DNA of 64,000 nt from Turicibacter sanguinis. Its GTDB lineage: Bacteria; Bacillota_I; Bacilli_A; MOL361; Turicibacteraceae. Both the position numbers and the translations under genes were made by a program. The first letter of the stretch is position 1. Each line of letters begins with the position of its first letter. The notes beneath the pieces were generated by a model that was not told where the DNA came from, ran no database searches, and saw only the letters and a program-made list of their open reading frames with translations. This document shows, piece after piece, positions 44,738-53,490 of this stretch. The stretch covers positions 1,415,501 to 1,479,500 of the forward strand of contig NZ_CP053187.1 in assembly GCF_013046825.1 (NCBI RefSeq), in the 5' to 3' direction.

Positions 44738-44998
44738 ATGACTATTAAACGTTCTTATTACCCTCAAGATACGGATAATCCAGTTAAATTATTTGAGCCA
44801 ACGACGCAAACATTTACATTTGATAAACGAGATTTTAAAGAATTTTGTTCATTGGATAATATTTCTGTTATCGTCACAAACGTTGAAAATCACCATTATG
44901 AACATGAATACATTTATGAATATATAGACGTAAAAGAGTTACATTGTTATCATCATGGAAAGCGAGATGGTAATAGTTATAATTTGAATGACGAGTAG
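44738..44998 (+). CDS. His/Tyr-rich small protein, possible spore-coat protein
   Basis: A protein of 86 residues with no signal or membrane segment. Its C-terminal half (VENHHYEHEYIYEYIDVKEL then HCYHHGKRDG) closely matches the C-terminal part of the next gene product, so the two are paralogues. His/Tyr-rich small proteins of this look occur among spore coat proteins (CotD-like); this assignment is a guess. The start is ATG 44738 after GGGGGG; the earlier TTG at 44720 precedes the ribosome site. The gap to the next gene is 50 bp with no terminator, so the two are probably cotranscribed. Confidence 0.6.
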   Translation: MTIKRSYYPQDTDNPVKLFEPTTQTFTFDKRDFKEFCSLDNISVIVTNVENHHYEHEYIYEYIDVKELHCYHHGKRDGNSYNLNDE

Positions 44999-45048
44999 AA
45001 ATAGTGATGTAATTTTTATAATTATTCAAGTTAAAGGAGATAGAGCTT

Positions 45049-45729
45049 ATGAAACAATATCCACGTTGTCAGGCTAAACACCAACAAGAAAGTAAACCAT
45101 CTTTGTTTGATGAAGAAAAATTTTTCTCAGATGAAAAATTATTTGGGAGAGATGAATTAGAAAGAACATCTAACGCTAAATGGTATCCTGCGGATGTTAA
45201 AGGTGGTAAACATAATCTTTGGGACGACAATGCCGAAACTATTGAGTCACACCATTTTTGGGAAGGGGAAGAAGATAAAGCAGAACCTTTTGGGCCAGGT
45301 AGGGATGAAGAAATGGAGTTAGAACATCTTTGGGAAAATGAAAGTCAATGTAGTGAAGAAGATCAAAGTGCTGTAACAGATTCTCTTTGGGAAGGTCAAG
45401 AGGATGAAGAACATGAAATGTTGAATGAAGAGAAAGGATGTGAAGGTAAAAAACATCCGGAACCTTGTCATCATCATGAAGATTGCAAAGTCATTCGAGA
45501 AAAACCTGTTTATTGTAAAGAAGAAAAAAATTATTATCATAAAGTAAAACATATTATTCCTGTTATTTGTAAAAAAGTCGAAAACCATCACTATAATCAT
45601 GAATATATTATCAAAAAAGAAGTTATCAAAAAAGAACATCATTATGATCATGGAAAACGTGATGAAGATTGGTGTAAAGTTGCCGGATGCTGCAACAATC
45701 ATAAAGATGATTGCGGTTGCGAAGAATAA
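45049..45729 (+). CDS. Repeat-containing acidic/His-Cys-rich protein, possible spore-coat protein
   Basis: A protein of 226 residues in two halves. The N-terminal half is strongly acidic and repeats an [LF][FW]-acidic motif: LFDEEK (19), FFSDEK (25), LFGRDE (31), LWDDNAE (57), FWEGEED (70), LWENE (94) and LWEGQED (113). The C-terminal half is rich in His, Lys and Cys. It contains VENHHYNHEYIIKKEVIKKE, then HHYDHGKRD, shared with the preceding small protein, and ends in a Cys cluster (CCNNHKDDCGCEE). This composition suits a cross-linked or metal-binding structural protein such as a spore coat component; I cannot name a family. The start follows AAAGGAGAT. Confidence 0.6.
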   Translation: MKQYPRCQAKHQQESKPSLFDEEKFFSDEKLFGRDELERTSNAKWYPADVKGGKHNLWDDNAETIESHHFWEGEEDKAEPFGPGRDEEMELEHLWENESQCSEEDQSAVTDSLWEGQEDEEHEMLNEEKGCEGKKHPEPCHHHEDCKVIREKPVYCKEEKNYYHKVKHIIPVICKKVENHHYNHEYIIKKEVIKKEHHYDHGKRDEDWCKVAGCCNNHKDDCGCEE

Positions 45730-45748
45730 AATAGGTTATGAAGTGATG

Positions 45749-45779
45749 AGGTTAAGATTGAGTCAATCTTAGCCTTTTT
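45749..45779 (+). terminator. Intrinsic terminator after the coat-like genes
   Basis: GGTTAAGATTGA pairs with TCAATCTTAGCC, followed by TTTTT. Confidence 0.85.
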
Positions 45780-45783
45780 ATAT

Positions 45784-45818
45784 AAAAAAGGTATCTTTAC
45801 TTTTAAGATACCTTTTAA
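45784..45818. terminator. Second terminator, serving the hemolysin III gene
   Basis: AAAAGGTATCTT and AAGATACCTTTT arms are symmetrical, so it works for the minus-strand hemolysin III gene and as a back-up on the plus strand. Confidence 0.85.
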
Positions 45819-45830
45819 TGTATATCGAAC

Positions 45831-46478
45831 TTATATAACAAATAAATAAATGCATAAAAAATGACAAAGACTACCGAGTAAGATAAAAATATGAAAGATT
45901 TCATGGAACCCAAGGTATTTAAATTCCAAGCATTTGGGTTTAAGCGCATAAATAATTCCACCAACAGTGTAAAGAATCCCTCCAGCAATTAATAAGCTAA
46001 GACCGGTTGCACTTAAAGACGCTAAAAGTGGTTTAAAGACGAAAATGGCCATCCACCCCATAATGATGTAAATAGATGTAGAAAGAATGCGAGGACAATT
46101 GAACCAGGCCATTTTAAAGGTAATTCCGCAAATAGCAATAGCTATAATGACAAAGAATAATACCCATCCAGACCATCCATTAAGTGCGATCAAACAAAAC
46201 GGTGTATAAGATCCTGCAATAAGAATGAAAATCATACTATGATCGAGACGTTGTAAAAAGTTAATGACGCGATCAGATGAAATGATCATGTGATAAGTGG
46301 CTGAGGTAGCATATAACAAGATCATACTGATTCCAAAAATAATCACTGCTGTGATGCCAATAGCATTTGGATTTTCGCAAGCTACTTTGATAATCATAGC
46401 AATAAGAGCAATAAATGATAGAATGGCACCAATTAGGTGAGTTATTGCATTAATAGGTTCGCGCATATAATTACTCAT
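45831..46478 (-). CDS. Hemolysin III / PAQR family membrane protein (YqfA-like)
   Basis: A seven-helix membrane protein of the PAQR/HlyIII superfamily. REPINAITHLIGAILSFIAL (residues 6-25) carries the conserved Glu and His; SATYHMI near 60, DHSMIFILIAGSYTPFCLIA near 83, and the C-terminal HEIFHIFILLGSLCHF near 192 hold the metal-binding residues. At 215 residues it is typical. Despite the family name it is a conserved housekeeping gene of uncertain role, often linked to membrane lipid homeostasis. The start follows AAGGAGG. It is divergent from a DUF1836 gene. Confidence 0.92.
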   Translation of the reverse strand: MSNYMREPINAITHLIGAILSFIALIAMIIKVACENPNAIGITAVIIFGISMILLYATSATYHMIISSDRVINFLQRLDHSMIFILIAGSYTPFCLIALNGWSGWVLFFVIIAIAICGITFKMAWFNCPRILSTSIYIIMGWMAIFVFKPLLASLSATGLSLLIAGGILYTVGGIIYALKPKCLEFKYLGFHEIFHIFILLGSLCHFLCIYLFVI

Positions 46479-46645
46479 TTTTTATCCTCCTTACTTCGTT
46501 ATGTGGTTTTTAAAACTACATCTACTTTTGTCTATATTATATGGCTATTAAGTAATGTTGTCAACATTTACATTATGTGAAACTATGATATAATTTATGT
46601 ATATAATAAAAAGTAGTTTTAGATACTATATAACAGGTGATAAAA

Positions 46646-47221
46646 ATGAATTTTGATGAGAAAATTAAGCAACTTCATTTAGAAAGACAGTTGAAATTAG
46701 AAGATTTACCTCAAGTCGATTTATATATGGATCAAGTTATTCAATTATTTCAAAATGTTTACGGTGAAACACTTCGAAATGACTCAGAAAAAGTTTTGAC
46801 AAAAACAATGATTAATAATTACTCTAAGGGAAAATTATTATTTCCAATTCAAAATAAAAAATACACTAATGAACATTTAATTTTAATGAGTTTTATTTAT
46901 CAACTAAAAGGCGGTTTATCAATCAGTGATATTAAGACATCTTTAGATGAAATTAATGAAAAAGTTATTGAACAATATGAATTTCCATTAACATCAATTT
47001 ATGAAACATATTTGAAGTTGGTAGACAAGAATGTCGAAATATTCAAACAGAATGTTTTACAGAGCGTAGATGAAGTTTCACATGAGATTAATCAATTAGA
47101 GGGAATTCATCTAGAATCAATGGAAAAATTTCTACTATTATCTTCTCTTGTGAATATGAGTAATATGTACAGACGGTTAGCTGAATCATTAATTGATGAT
47201 ATGAAAAAGGAAGAAAATTAG
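46646..47221 (+). CDS. DUF1836 family protein
   Basis: A predicted cytoplasmic protein of 191 residues. The N-terminal half matches DUF1836 (YkrK-like): LPQVDLYMDQVIQLFQNVYG near 24, KTMINNYSKGKLLFP near 54 and YTNEHLILMSFIYQLKGGLS near 75. That arrangement looks like a MerR-like winged helix, so it may bind DNA. The C-terminal half is helical. I choose ATG 46646 after AGGTGAT; GTG 46637 lies in the ribosome site. It is divergent from hemolysin III and may regulate it; that is inference from position. Confidence 0.8.
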   Translation: MNFDEKIKQLHLERQLKLEDLPQVDLYMDQVIQLFQNVYGETLRNDSEKVLTKTMINNYSKGKLLFPIQNKKYTNEHLILMSFIYQLKGGLSISDIKTSLDEINEKVIEQYEFPLTSIYETYLKLVDKNVEIFKQNVLQSVDEVSHEINQLEGIHLESMEKFLLLSSLVNMSNMYRRLAESLIDDMKKEEN

Positions 47222-47544
47222 CTATCGTATACTAGGGATTGTGTGGATAGAATAGATAAATCCAGATAAGTTTTTTATGATTTAAAAAAATCCACTTTAT
47301 CTAATGGTGAAAGAAAACTACGAATCCACAAACTTATGATGTGGGATAGGTAACTAGTTTTAAAAAGTTCTATGAATTCAGACAGATTCTGAAGATTTGG
47401 GTTCTCTAGTTTTTTCATATAAGTCCATCTTCAACTGCTAGGTAAAAACATTTCTGATTCATATGGATGGTTATTGAAGTCTTAATTTGATAGAATGTGA
47501 GAGTAAGATTTTGAGAAAATTTAATTAGTAGGGAGAGGGCGACT
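47222..47544. other. Gene-free stretch before cyuA
   Basis: About 320 bp. I find no RNA gene, terminator or gene here. On the reverse strand a frame stays open for about 47 codons around 47280-47420, but it has no ribosome site and no recognisable product. A remnant is possible, chance more likely. Confidence 0.3.
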
Positions 47545-48825
47545 ATGTCTTTAACTAAACAATCGTATCATGCATTTCTTGCTATTTTAAAAGAAGAACT
47601 TGTACCTGCTCTTGGATGTACAGAACCAATTGCCATTGCTTATGCAGCAGCTAAAGCACGTGAGGTATTGGGGATATTTCCTGAAAAAATTATAGTTAGA
47701 TGCAGTGGAAATATTATTAAAAATGCTAAATCGGTTGTAGTCCCTAATACAGGCAACTTAACAGGAATTGAGGCAAGTGCTATTACTGGTGCAATTGCAG
47801 GTGATTCAAGTAAAGGTCTTGAAGTGATTGAATGTGTAAATGAAAGTCAAATTCAAGAGGTAGGGAAGCAACTGCGCCAAAATTTATGTATAGTTGAACT
47901 AATCGAGAATGATGCAAATTTACATATTATTATGGAGATGGTTGCCGGTGATCAATCTTCGTTAGTAGAATTAATTCATACGCATACAAATGTGTGCCGT
48001 ATTGAAAAAAATGGTGAAGTTTTATTATCTAAACAATTTAACAAAGATGACTTTAATTCTGCGTTAGCCGATCGTTCGGTTTTAAATGTAGCGGATATTT
48101 ATGAGTTTGCCAATACAGTGGATTTATCTGATTTGAATGAAATGCTTGCTAAGCAAGTTAAATATAATTTAAGTATTGCCAAAGAAGGTTTATCTAATCA
48201 GTATGGTGTTAATGTTGGGAAAATGATTTTAGAATGTTATGGTGATGATGTTAAAACCAAAATGAAAGCTTATGCGGCAGCGGGATCTGATGCTCGTATG
48301 TGTGGATGTAGCTTACCAGTTATGACGACATCTGGAAGTGGAAATCAAGGAATGACGGCATCATTACCTATTATTATTTACGCTCGTGAAAAAGGATTAA
48401 CAGAAGAACAAATGTATCGTGGATTAATTTTGGCGAGTCTTGTGACCATTCATCAAAAAACGTTTATTGGACGTTTATCAGCCTACTGTGGTGCTGTAAG
48501 TGCAGCCTGCGGTAGTGGTGCAGCCTTAACGTATTTAAAAGGTGGAACTCTTGAACAAATTGAAATGACGATTACAAATACATTAGCTAATATTGCAGGA
48601 ATTGTTTGTGACGGAGCTAAAGCATCATGTGCGGCTAAAATTGCGTCAAGTTTAGATGCGGCTATTATGGCACATTATTTAGCTTTAAGAGGCGTGGCAT
48701 TTGATGAAACATGTGGAATGGTGCAATCTAATATCGAAAGTACAATTGAAGCTTACGGACGTCTAGGCCGTGAAGGAATGAAACAAACGGATATTGAAGT
48801 TTTAAATATTATGTTAGCAAAATAA
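47545..48825 (+). CDS. cyuA: L-cysteine desulfidase / UPF0597 family (CyuA, YhaM)
   Basis: An iron-sulfur enzyme of the serine dehydratase-alpha-like superfamily that breaks L-cysteine into pyruvate, ammonia and sulfide. LVPALGCTEPIAIAYAAAKA (residues 16-35) is the family N-terminus; CGCSLPVMTTSGSGNQGMTA near 252 and GIVCDGAKASCAAKIAS near 352 hold the conserved cysteines. The length of 426 residues is normal. The start follows TAGGGAGAGG. No cyuP transporter is adjacent. A terminator follows. The assignment as desulfidase rests on the CyuA/CdsB relationship; related proteins were long unassigned. Confidence 0.85.
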   Translation: MSLTKQSYHAFLAILKEELVPALGCTEPIAIAYAAAKAREVLGIFPEKIIVRCSGNIIKNAKSVVVPNTGNLTGIEASAITGAIAGDSSKGLEVIECVNESQIQEVGKQLRQNLCIVELIENDANLHIIMEMVAGDQSSLVELIHTHTNVCRIEKNGEVLLSKQFNKDDFNSALADRSVLNVADIYEFANTVDLSDLNEMLAKQVKYNLSIAKEGLSNQYGVNVGKMILECYGDDVKTKMKAYAAAGSDARMCGCSLPVMTTSGSGNQGMTASLPIIIYAREKGLTEEQMYRGLILASLVTIHQKTFIGRLSAYCGAVSAACGSGAALTYLKGGTLEQIEMTITNTLANIAGIVCDGAKASCAAKIASSLDAAIMAHYLALRGVAFDETCGMVQSNIESTIEAYGRLGREGMKQTDIEVLNIMLAK

Positions 48826-48828
48826 GTG

Positions 48829-48865
48829 AAAAGGGCTCAAAATCTTATATTTTGGGCCCTTTTGT
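48829..48865 (+). terminator. Intrinsic terminator after cyuA
   Basis: AAAAGGGCTCAAAAT pairs with ATTTTGGGCCCTTTT; a T-rich stretch follows. Confidence 0.88.
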
Positions 48866-48924
48866 TCTATTTAATAGGGATTATTAATATGGTTATAACA
48901 GAGTAAGTGTGAGGGGGATGAGGG

Positions 48925-50331
48925 ATGTTAGAATCGATAATGCCAATGTTAAAGTGGGTTATTTTAATTGTGGTAATTTTAATTCTTTTATGCATGGTTT
49001 GGAAAAAGGCACCGCAGGATAAGGCAATTGTTGTAACAGGGTTAAAACGTCGTGTTATTAGTGGTAGTGGTGGAATTGTGATTCCTTATTTAGAACAAAT
49101 TTCACGAATTTCACTTGAAAATATGAAAGTGGAAGTTAAGACCCATGAATCATTAGATAGTAATGGAGTTCCAATTGATACAGATGGAGTTGCAATTATT
49201 AAGGTTAATTCAGATCCTAAGTGTGTTTTACTTGCAATGGAACAATTTAATACGGGTCGTGAAAAAGAAACGATTAATGTTATTAAAGAAACCGTCCAAG
49301 ATGTTCTTGAAGGAAAGTTACGTGAAATTGTTTCTAAGATGTCGATTGAGGAAATTTATAGAGATCGAGAAATGTTTGCAAATGAAGTTGAGAATGTGGC
49401 AAAAGATGATTTAGAAAAGATGGGGCTTGAAATTAAAACATTTACAATTCGAGATATTGATGATACAAAAGGCTATTTAACTGCACTTGGAGCGAAACAA
49501 ATTGCGGAAGTAAAAAAGAATGCAGCGATTGCAGAAGCGGAAGCTGAGCGTGATCAAATGCAAAAAACTTCAGAAGCTAAACGCTTAGGAACGGAAGCAC
49601 AGTTAAGGGCTGAAACTGAAATTGCTCGTGCAAAGAAAGAAAAAGAATTACAAATTCAGTCTTTTAAAGAAGAAGAACAAAAAGCGCAAGCAAAAGCCGA
49701 TTTTGCTTATGAAGTAGAACAAAATATTGTAAAGAAAAATGTGATTGAAGCATTAAAAAATACTCAGTTATTTGAAGAGCAACGTCAGACTGAGATTGCA
49801 ATGCAACAAGCTTTAAAACAAGAAAAAGAATTAGAGGCAACCGTTAAAAAGGTAGCGGAAGCACAGAAGTATAAAGCAGAACAAGAGGCCGAAGCAGAGC
49901 GTTATAAGTTGATTAAAAAGGCAGAGGCTGAAGCAGAGTCAATTCGGATAAAGGGAGCTGCAGAAGCGGAAGCAACACGTGTTAAAGGACAGGCATTAGC
50001 AGATGCGATGAAAGCAGAGGCGGAGGCGATGCGTGAAAAAGCTGAAGCTTATAAACAATACGGCGAAGCTGCGGTGATTCAAATGGTAGTAGAAAGGCTA
50101 CCAGAAATTGCGCAACATATTTCAGCTCCGCTCGCACAAACTGAAAAAATGGTTATCATTGATAATGGTGGTGGCGGTGGGGCTGCAAAAGTCTCACAAA
50201 ATGTAACGAAGATGATTGCTGAGGTTCCAGAAGTTGTGGAATCTTTAACGGGAATCAATTTAATTGACTTAATTTCTTCTATTCAACATAAATCTGAAAG
50301 TGATGAAACGGAAGAATTAAATGAAGCATAA
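48925..50331 (+). CDS. floT: Flotillin-like SPFH protein (FloT type)
   Basis: A membrane-associated scaffold of lipid-ordered domains. The N-terminal hydrophobic segment (residues 8-25) is followed by the SPFH/PHB domain (about 30-200; ISLENMKVEVKTHESLDSNG near 55, EGKLREIVSKMSIEEIY near 130). A long Ala/Glu/Lys coiled coil (about 195-375) contains many AEA(E) repeats, and a C-terminal Gly-rich turn GGGGGAAK near 415 is followed by a short amphipathic end. It is 468 residues versus about 500 in Bacillus FloT. The NfeD partner gene (yuaF) that normally sits next to floT is absent; the gene stands alone with its own terminator. Confidence 0.92.
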   Translation: MLESIMPMLKWVILIVVILILLCMVWKKAPQDKAIVVTGLKRRVISGSGGIVIPYLEQISRISLENMKVEVKTHESLDSNGVPIDTDGVAIIKVNSDPKCVLLAMEQFNTGREKETINVIKETVQDVLEGKLREIVSKMSIEEIYRDREMFANEVENVAKDDLEKMGLEIKTFTIRDIDDTKGYLTALGAKQIAEVKKNAAIAEAEAERDQMQKTSEAKRLGTEAQLRAETEIARAKKEKELQIQSFKEEEQKAQAKADFAYEVEQNIVKKNVIEALKNTQLFEEQRQTEIAMQQALKQEKELEATVKKVAEAQKYKAEQEAEAERYKLIKKAEAEAESIRIKGAAEAEATRVKGQALADAMKAEAEAMREKAEAYKQYGEAAVIQMVVERLPEIAQHISAPLAQTEKMVIIDNGGGGGAAKVSQNVTKMIAEVPEVVESLTGINLIDLISSIQHKSESDETEELNEA

Positions 50332-50358
50332 GAAAAAGAGCCAATAGGCTCTTTTTCT
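50332..50358 (+). terminator. Intrinsic terminator after floT
   Basis: AAAAGAGCC and GGCTCTTTT arms with an AATA loop. It lies tail-to-tail with the lipoprotein gene and may serve both. Confidence 0.9.
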
Positions 50359-50931
50359 TTATTTTTGAAGTTCCATAGCACCTGTCACTTTTGAAGTATC
50401 ATCCATTTTAAAGCTATCTTTAGCTGCTTGGTCTTTGAAATAAATATTTCCATTAACTGTTGCATCAACTAATTCAAAGTTGTTACAGTCAACGTAAATA
50501 TCACCCGCTACAGTCCCACCTTTAATACGAGAACCATCTTCTTTGAATGTCATTTTAGGTGCAGTTAGAGTATAGCTTGCTGTTTTATTACGGTTTTCAT
50601 CTTGATTATACAGAGCTAATAAACGAGGTGTTTCAACGCCATCTTTTTTTAATCCACCTTCAAATGTTAAATCTTTTGTTGTATTCATATCTTTAGTAAT
50701 GATAACAATCCAACTTTCTTTAACAGCTTTTTCTAGTGTTGCTTCATCTGTTACCCAAGAAGGTCCAGTTGTTGCATCTGCTAGCTCACCTGTATTTGGA
50801 TTTGTTGTTGGAGATTGAGTGGTAGAATTATTAGTTGTCTCATTAGTATTAGTGTTATCTGCTTTACTACCACATCCACTTATTAAAGTGGCTAACGTGA
50901 ATAAGGATAAAATAACTGTTTTCTTTTTCAT
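50359..50931 (-). CDS. Secreted lipoprotein of unknown function
   Basis: A lipoprotein of 190 residues. A short signal peptide ends in lipobox LISGC (about residue 20). A Thr/Asn-rich linker of about 35 residues follows, then a domain of about 120 residues with repeated short beta-like segments (GGTVAGDIYVDCNNFELVDA near 147, TVNGNIYFKD near 165). This pattern resembles right-handed beta-helix or bactofilin-like repeats. I recognise no named family. The start is the second Met of the open frame (MKKKTV), which gives a proper signal peptide. Confidence 0.7.
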   Translation of the reverse strand: MKKKTVILSLFTLATLISGCGSKADNTNTNETTNNSTTQSPTTNPNTGELADATTGPSWVTDEATLEKAVKESWIVIITKDMNTTKDLTFEGGLKKDGVETPRLLALYNQDENRNKTASYTLTAPKMTFKEDGSRIKGGTVAGDIYVDCNNFELVDATVNGNIYFKDQAAKDSFKMDDTSKVTGAMELQK

Positions 50932-50997
50932 ATAAATCGTCCCAATCATTTAAAATTTAAATCCAATATTAATGTATCCAGATTCATGAGAAATATA

Positions 50998-51028
50998 AAA
51001 AAAACATCCACAAAAGTGGATGTTTTTT
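50998..51028 (-). terminator. Intrinsic terminator after fba
   Basis: AAACATCCAC and GTGGATGTTT arms with an AAAA loop and a U run on the minus strand. Confidence 0.92.
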
Positions 51029-51043
51029 AGATGAAAGTTAAAA

Positions 51044-51907
51044 TTATGCTTTGTTAACTGATCCGAATAATTCCATTTTTTCTTTAACGCAAGCTTTAAT
51101 AGCTTCGAATCCTGGGTTTAATAATTTACGAGGGTCGAATCCTTTACCTTCTAAATCTTTTCCAGCTTCGATGTATTTACGTGTAGCTTCTTGGAATGCT
51201 AATTGGCATTCAGTATTAACGTTGATTTTAGCAACTCCTAAAGAGATCGCTTTTTTAATCATTTCTTCGTTAATTCCTGTTCCACCGTGTAATACTAATG
51301 GAGTGTTTCCAGTTGCAGCATTGATTTCTTCTAAAGCATCGAATGCTAATCCAGCCCAGTTTTCTGGGTATTTACCATGGATGTTTCCGATTCCAGCAGC
51401 TAACATAGTTACTCCTAAGTCAGCGATTAATTTACATTCAGCTGGGTCAGCAACTTCACCTTTACCAACTACACCGTCTTCTTCTCCACCGATTGATCCA
51501 ACTTCAGCTTCTAAAGATAATCCTTTTTCAGCAGTTAATTTAACCATTTCAGTTGTTTTAGCGATGTTTTCTTCGATTGAGTAATGAGAACCATCGAACA
51601 TGATTGAAGAGAATCCAGCTTCCATAGCGTCTAAAGCACCTTGGTAGCTTCCGTGGTCTAAGTGTAATGCTACAGGAACAGTGATGTTTAATGTTTTCAT
51701 CATTCCTTCAACCATACCTACGATTGTATTATAACCGCACATATATTTTGCAGCACCTTCAGATACACCTAAGATAACTGGTGAGTTATTTTCTTGAGCA
51801 GTTAATAAAATAGCTTTAGTCCACTCTAAGTTGTTGATGTTGAATTGACCAACAGCGTATTTACCTTCATAGGCTTTTTGTAACATATCTTTAGCAGAAA
51901 CTAACAT
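51044..51907 (-). CDS. fba: Fructose-bisphosphate aldolase, class II
   Basis: Zn-dependent aldolase of glycolysis. Metal and substrate motifs are LHLDHGSYQGALDAMEAGFS (residues about 80-99), GSHYSIEEN near 106, EAEVGSIGGEEDG near 133 and VLHGGTGINEEMIKKAISLG near 207. The length of 287 residues fits the FbaA type; tagatose-bisphosphate aldolase (GatY/KbaY) shares the fold and cannot be fully excluded. The strong GGAGG site and codon bias suggest high expression, supporting the glycolytic role. It stands apart from gpmI and eno in this window. Single-gene unit with its own terminator. Confidence 0.93.
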   Translation of the reverse strand: MLVSAKDMLQKAYEGKYAVGQFNINNLEWTKAILLTAQENNSPVILGVSEGAAKYMCGYNTIVGMVEGMMKTLNITVPVALHLDHGSYQGALDAMEAGFSSIMFDGSHYSIEENIAKTTEMVKLTAEKGLSLEAEVGSIGGEEDGVVGKGEVADPAECKLIADLGVTMLAAGIGNIHGKYPENWAGLAFDALEEINAATGNTPLVLHGGTGINEEMIKKAISLGVAKINVNTECQLAFQEATRKYIEAGKDLEGKGFDPRKLLNPGFEAIKACVKEKMELFGSVNKA

Positions 51908-52079
51908 GTTGTAACCTCCATCGATTCAATTATTATTGGATTGAGATTTTACTTTTTTCTCGTCCTAAAAGTTATTATAACGGAATTTGTGAAAAAAATA
52001 AATAAAAATGTTTTACTTTCACTTTGATGAATTTGAACGGAAAATATGGTTTAAAGTCGAATATTAAGTAAGAAATAAT

Positions 52080-52105
52080 AAAAAGGCTATCATTCGATAG
52101 CCTCG
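52080..52105 (-). terminator. Intrinsic terminator after the second AI-2E permease
   Basis: AGGCTATC and GATAGCCT arms with a four-base loop and a U run on the minus strand. Confidence 0.88.
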
Positions 52106-52115
52106 TTTCATAGCA

Positions 52116-53276
52116 TTAAGCACGCGTTTCTAATTTTTGAAATCTACGATCAATGTATACTTTGCATAAAGCGGCAATTGGAACAGAAAGAATCATACCA
52201 AGAGCTCCTAAATAATTCCCACCAATTAAAATGGCAATAAAAATCCAAACGGGTGCAAGACCGACGCTATCTCCTAATATTTTAGGTTGAATAAAGTATC
52301 CGTCTATTTGCTGATAGGCAATTAATAAGATAAATCCTAAAATACCAAGTTTAACACTTGTAAATAACCCAAGAATTAAAGCAAGTGCAGCACCGATGAT
52401 AGGCCCAACATAAGGGATGATATTAGAAACCCCGGCGATTAATCCAATTAATAAAGCAAACGGATGACCGATAATGAGTAATAAAAGACTAGATGCAACG
52501 CCAACAATAGCGGCATCAATTAATTGTCCAACAATAAAATTACCAAAGACCTCATGTAAGTCATGTAAGAAATGTTTAATTTTTGCTTTTATCTGTGGCT
52601 TAAAAATAACAGTTCCTAATTTATCAATACCTGCAAAAATCGTTTCTTTATCTTTAAGGAAGTAGAAGGTTAAGATGATAGTCGCTAATGTATTGATTAC
52701 AAGTCCTGTTAAATTTGTTACAACACCTGTTCCAATATTTAAAGCATTTGTTAATAAACCTTTTAAAAGGTTTGTTAAGAATAACGTAAACTCTTGAATT
52801 TGTTCGTTAGTAATAGAAACTGCTTTAATATATGGCGTTAAATTATTAATCCATTCCGTAATAATGGTTTGGAAGTTAGGAAGTGATTGCATAACGGTAT
52901 CGATATTTTCAATGAGAGGAGGAAAGATTGAATTAATCAACGTATAGATAGCGAAGAAGACAAGGATAGCTAGTAATAAAATACTGATGGTGCGTGCCAT
53001 TCCATTTGAAATCCCTTTTTTACTTATCTTTTTAAATCCTTTTTTAAAATTACGCTCAATAAACATGAGAGGGCGATATAAAATATATGAAATAACAAAG
53101 GCATATAAAATAGGTGAGATGACGGATAAAAAATTGGTTAAAAAACTTTTTGTCCAAAGAACGATATCCGATGATTTTAAAGATAATTGATAAACGAATA
53201 ATAAAATGATTCCGATGACTAACGTAATCATGGCAATATTCAAATATTTTTTGCTAATTTTAACTTTATCAAACAA
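52116..53276 (-). CDS. AI-2E family transporter (PF01594 permease), copy 2
   Basis: A polytopic membrane protein of 386 residues, from the same family as the gene at 15519. There are about eight hydrophobic segments. The family core runs through GLIAGVSNIIPYVGPIIGAA near residue 282 and GYFIQPKILGDSVGLAPVWI near 327. The start is TTG 53276 after TAGGGAT. The two copies are clearly different in sequence, so this is not a recent duplication. The substrate is not known; family members include AI-2 exporters and sodium-proton antiporters. Confidence 0.85.
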   Translation of the reverse strand: MFDKVKISKKYLNIAMITLVIGIILLFVYQLSLKSSDIVLWTKSFLTNFLSVISPILYAFVISYILYRPLMFIERNFKKGFKKISKKGISNGMARTISILLLAILVFFAIYTLINSIFPPLIENIDTVMQSLPNFQTIITEWINNLTPYIKAVSITNEQIQEFTLFLTNLLKGLLTNALNIGTGVVTNLTGLVINTLATIILTFYFLKDKETIFAGIDKLGTVIFKPQIKAKIKHFLHDLHEVFGNFIVGQLIDAAIVGVASSLLLLIIGHPFALLIGLIAGVSNIIPYVGPIIGAALALILGLFTSVKLGILGFILLIAYQQIDGYFIQPKILGDSVGLAPVWIFIAILIGGNYLGALGMILSVPIAALCKVYIDRRFQKLETRA

Positions 53277-53490
53277 AATAATCCCTACTTTCTCTTGATG
53301 TCGTTTATTATGTCATATTTTAGTTTGAAAATCAAATAAATAATAGTGAATAGATAGGCTAGATAAGTTTTGTAAAAAAATTCTAACAACTAAGATTAGG
53401 TTAACATGATTGAAAATAGTTCTGTTTCAATAGAGATATACCGTTAGTATAATCCATTTTGCCATAAAAATTCCTATAGGAAACTCTTGG

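Noticed and set aside
45319-45702. Long reverse-strand frame (Phe/Met/Ile-rich) inside the acidic/His-rich gene
   Set aside because: Its composition is the mirror of the Glu/Lys/His codons on the plus strand; the plus-strand gene has a ribosome site and a paralogue.
45831-46478. Hemolysin III as a virulence factor
   Set aside because: The family is a widespread PAQR membrane protein; the name is historical and toxicity cannot be inferred.
47222-47544. Reverse-strand frame open for about 47 codons in the gap before cyuA
   Set aside because: No ribosome site, no recognisable domain and interrupted by a stop just upstream; I cannot tell a gene remnant from chance.
51051-51584. Plus-strand frame of about 177 codons across fba
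   Set aside because: Antisense shadow of a strongly codon-biased gene; no ribosome site or family.
53469-53486. Possible terminator after the MATE gene
   Set aside because: Only a short TTCCTATAGGAA palindrome with a weak T tract; too weak to list as a feature.
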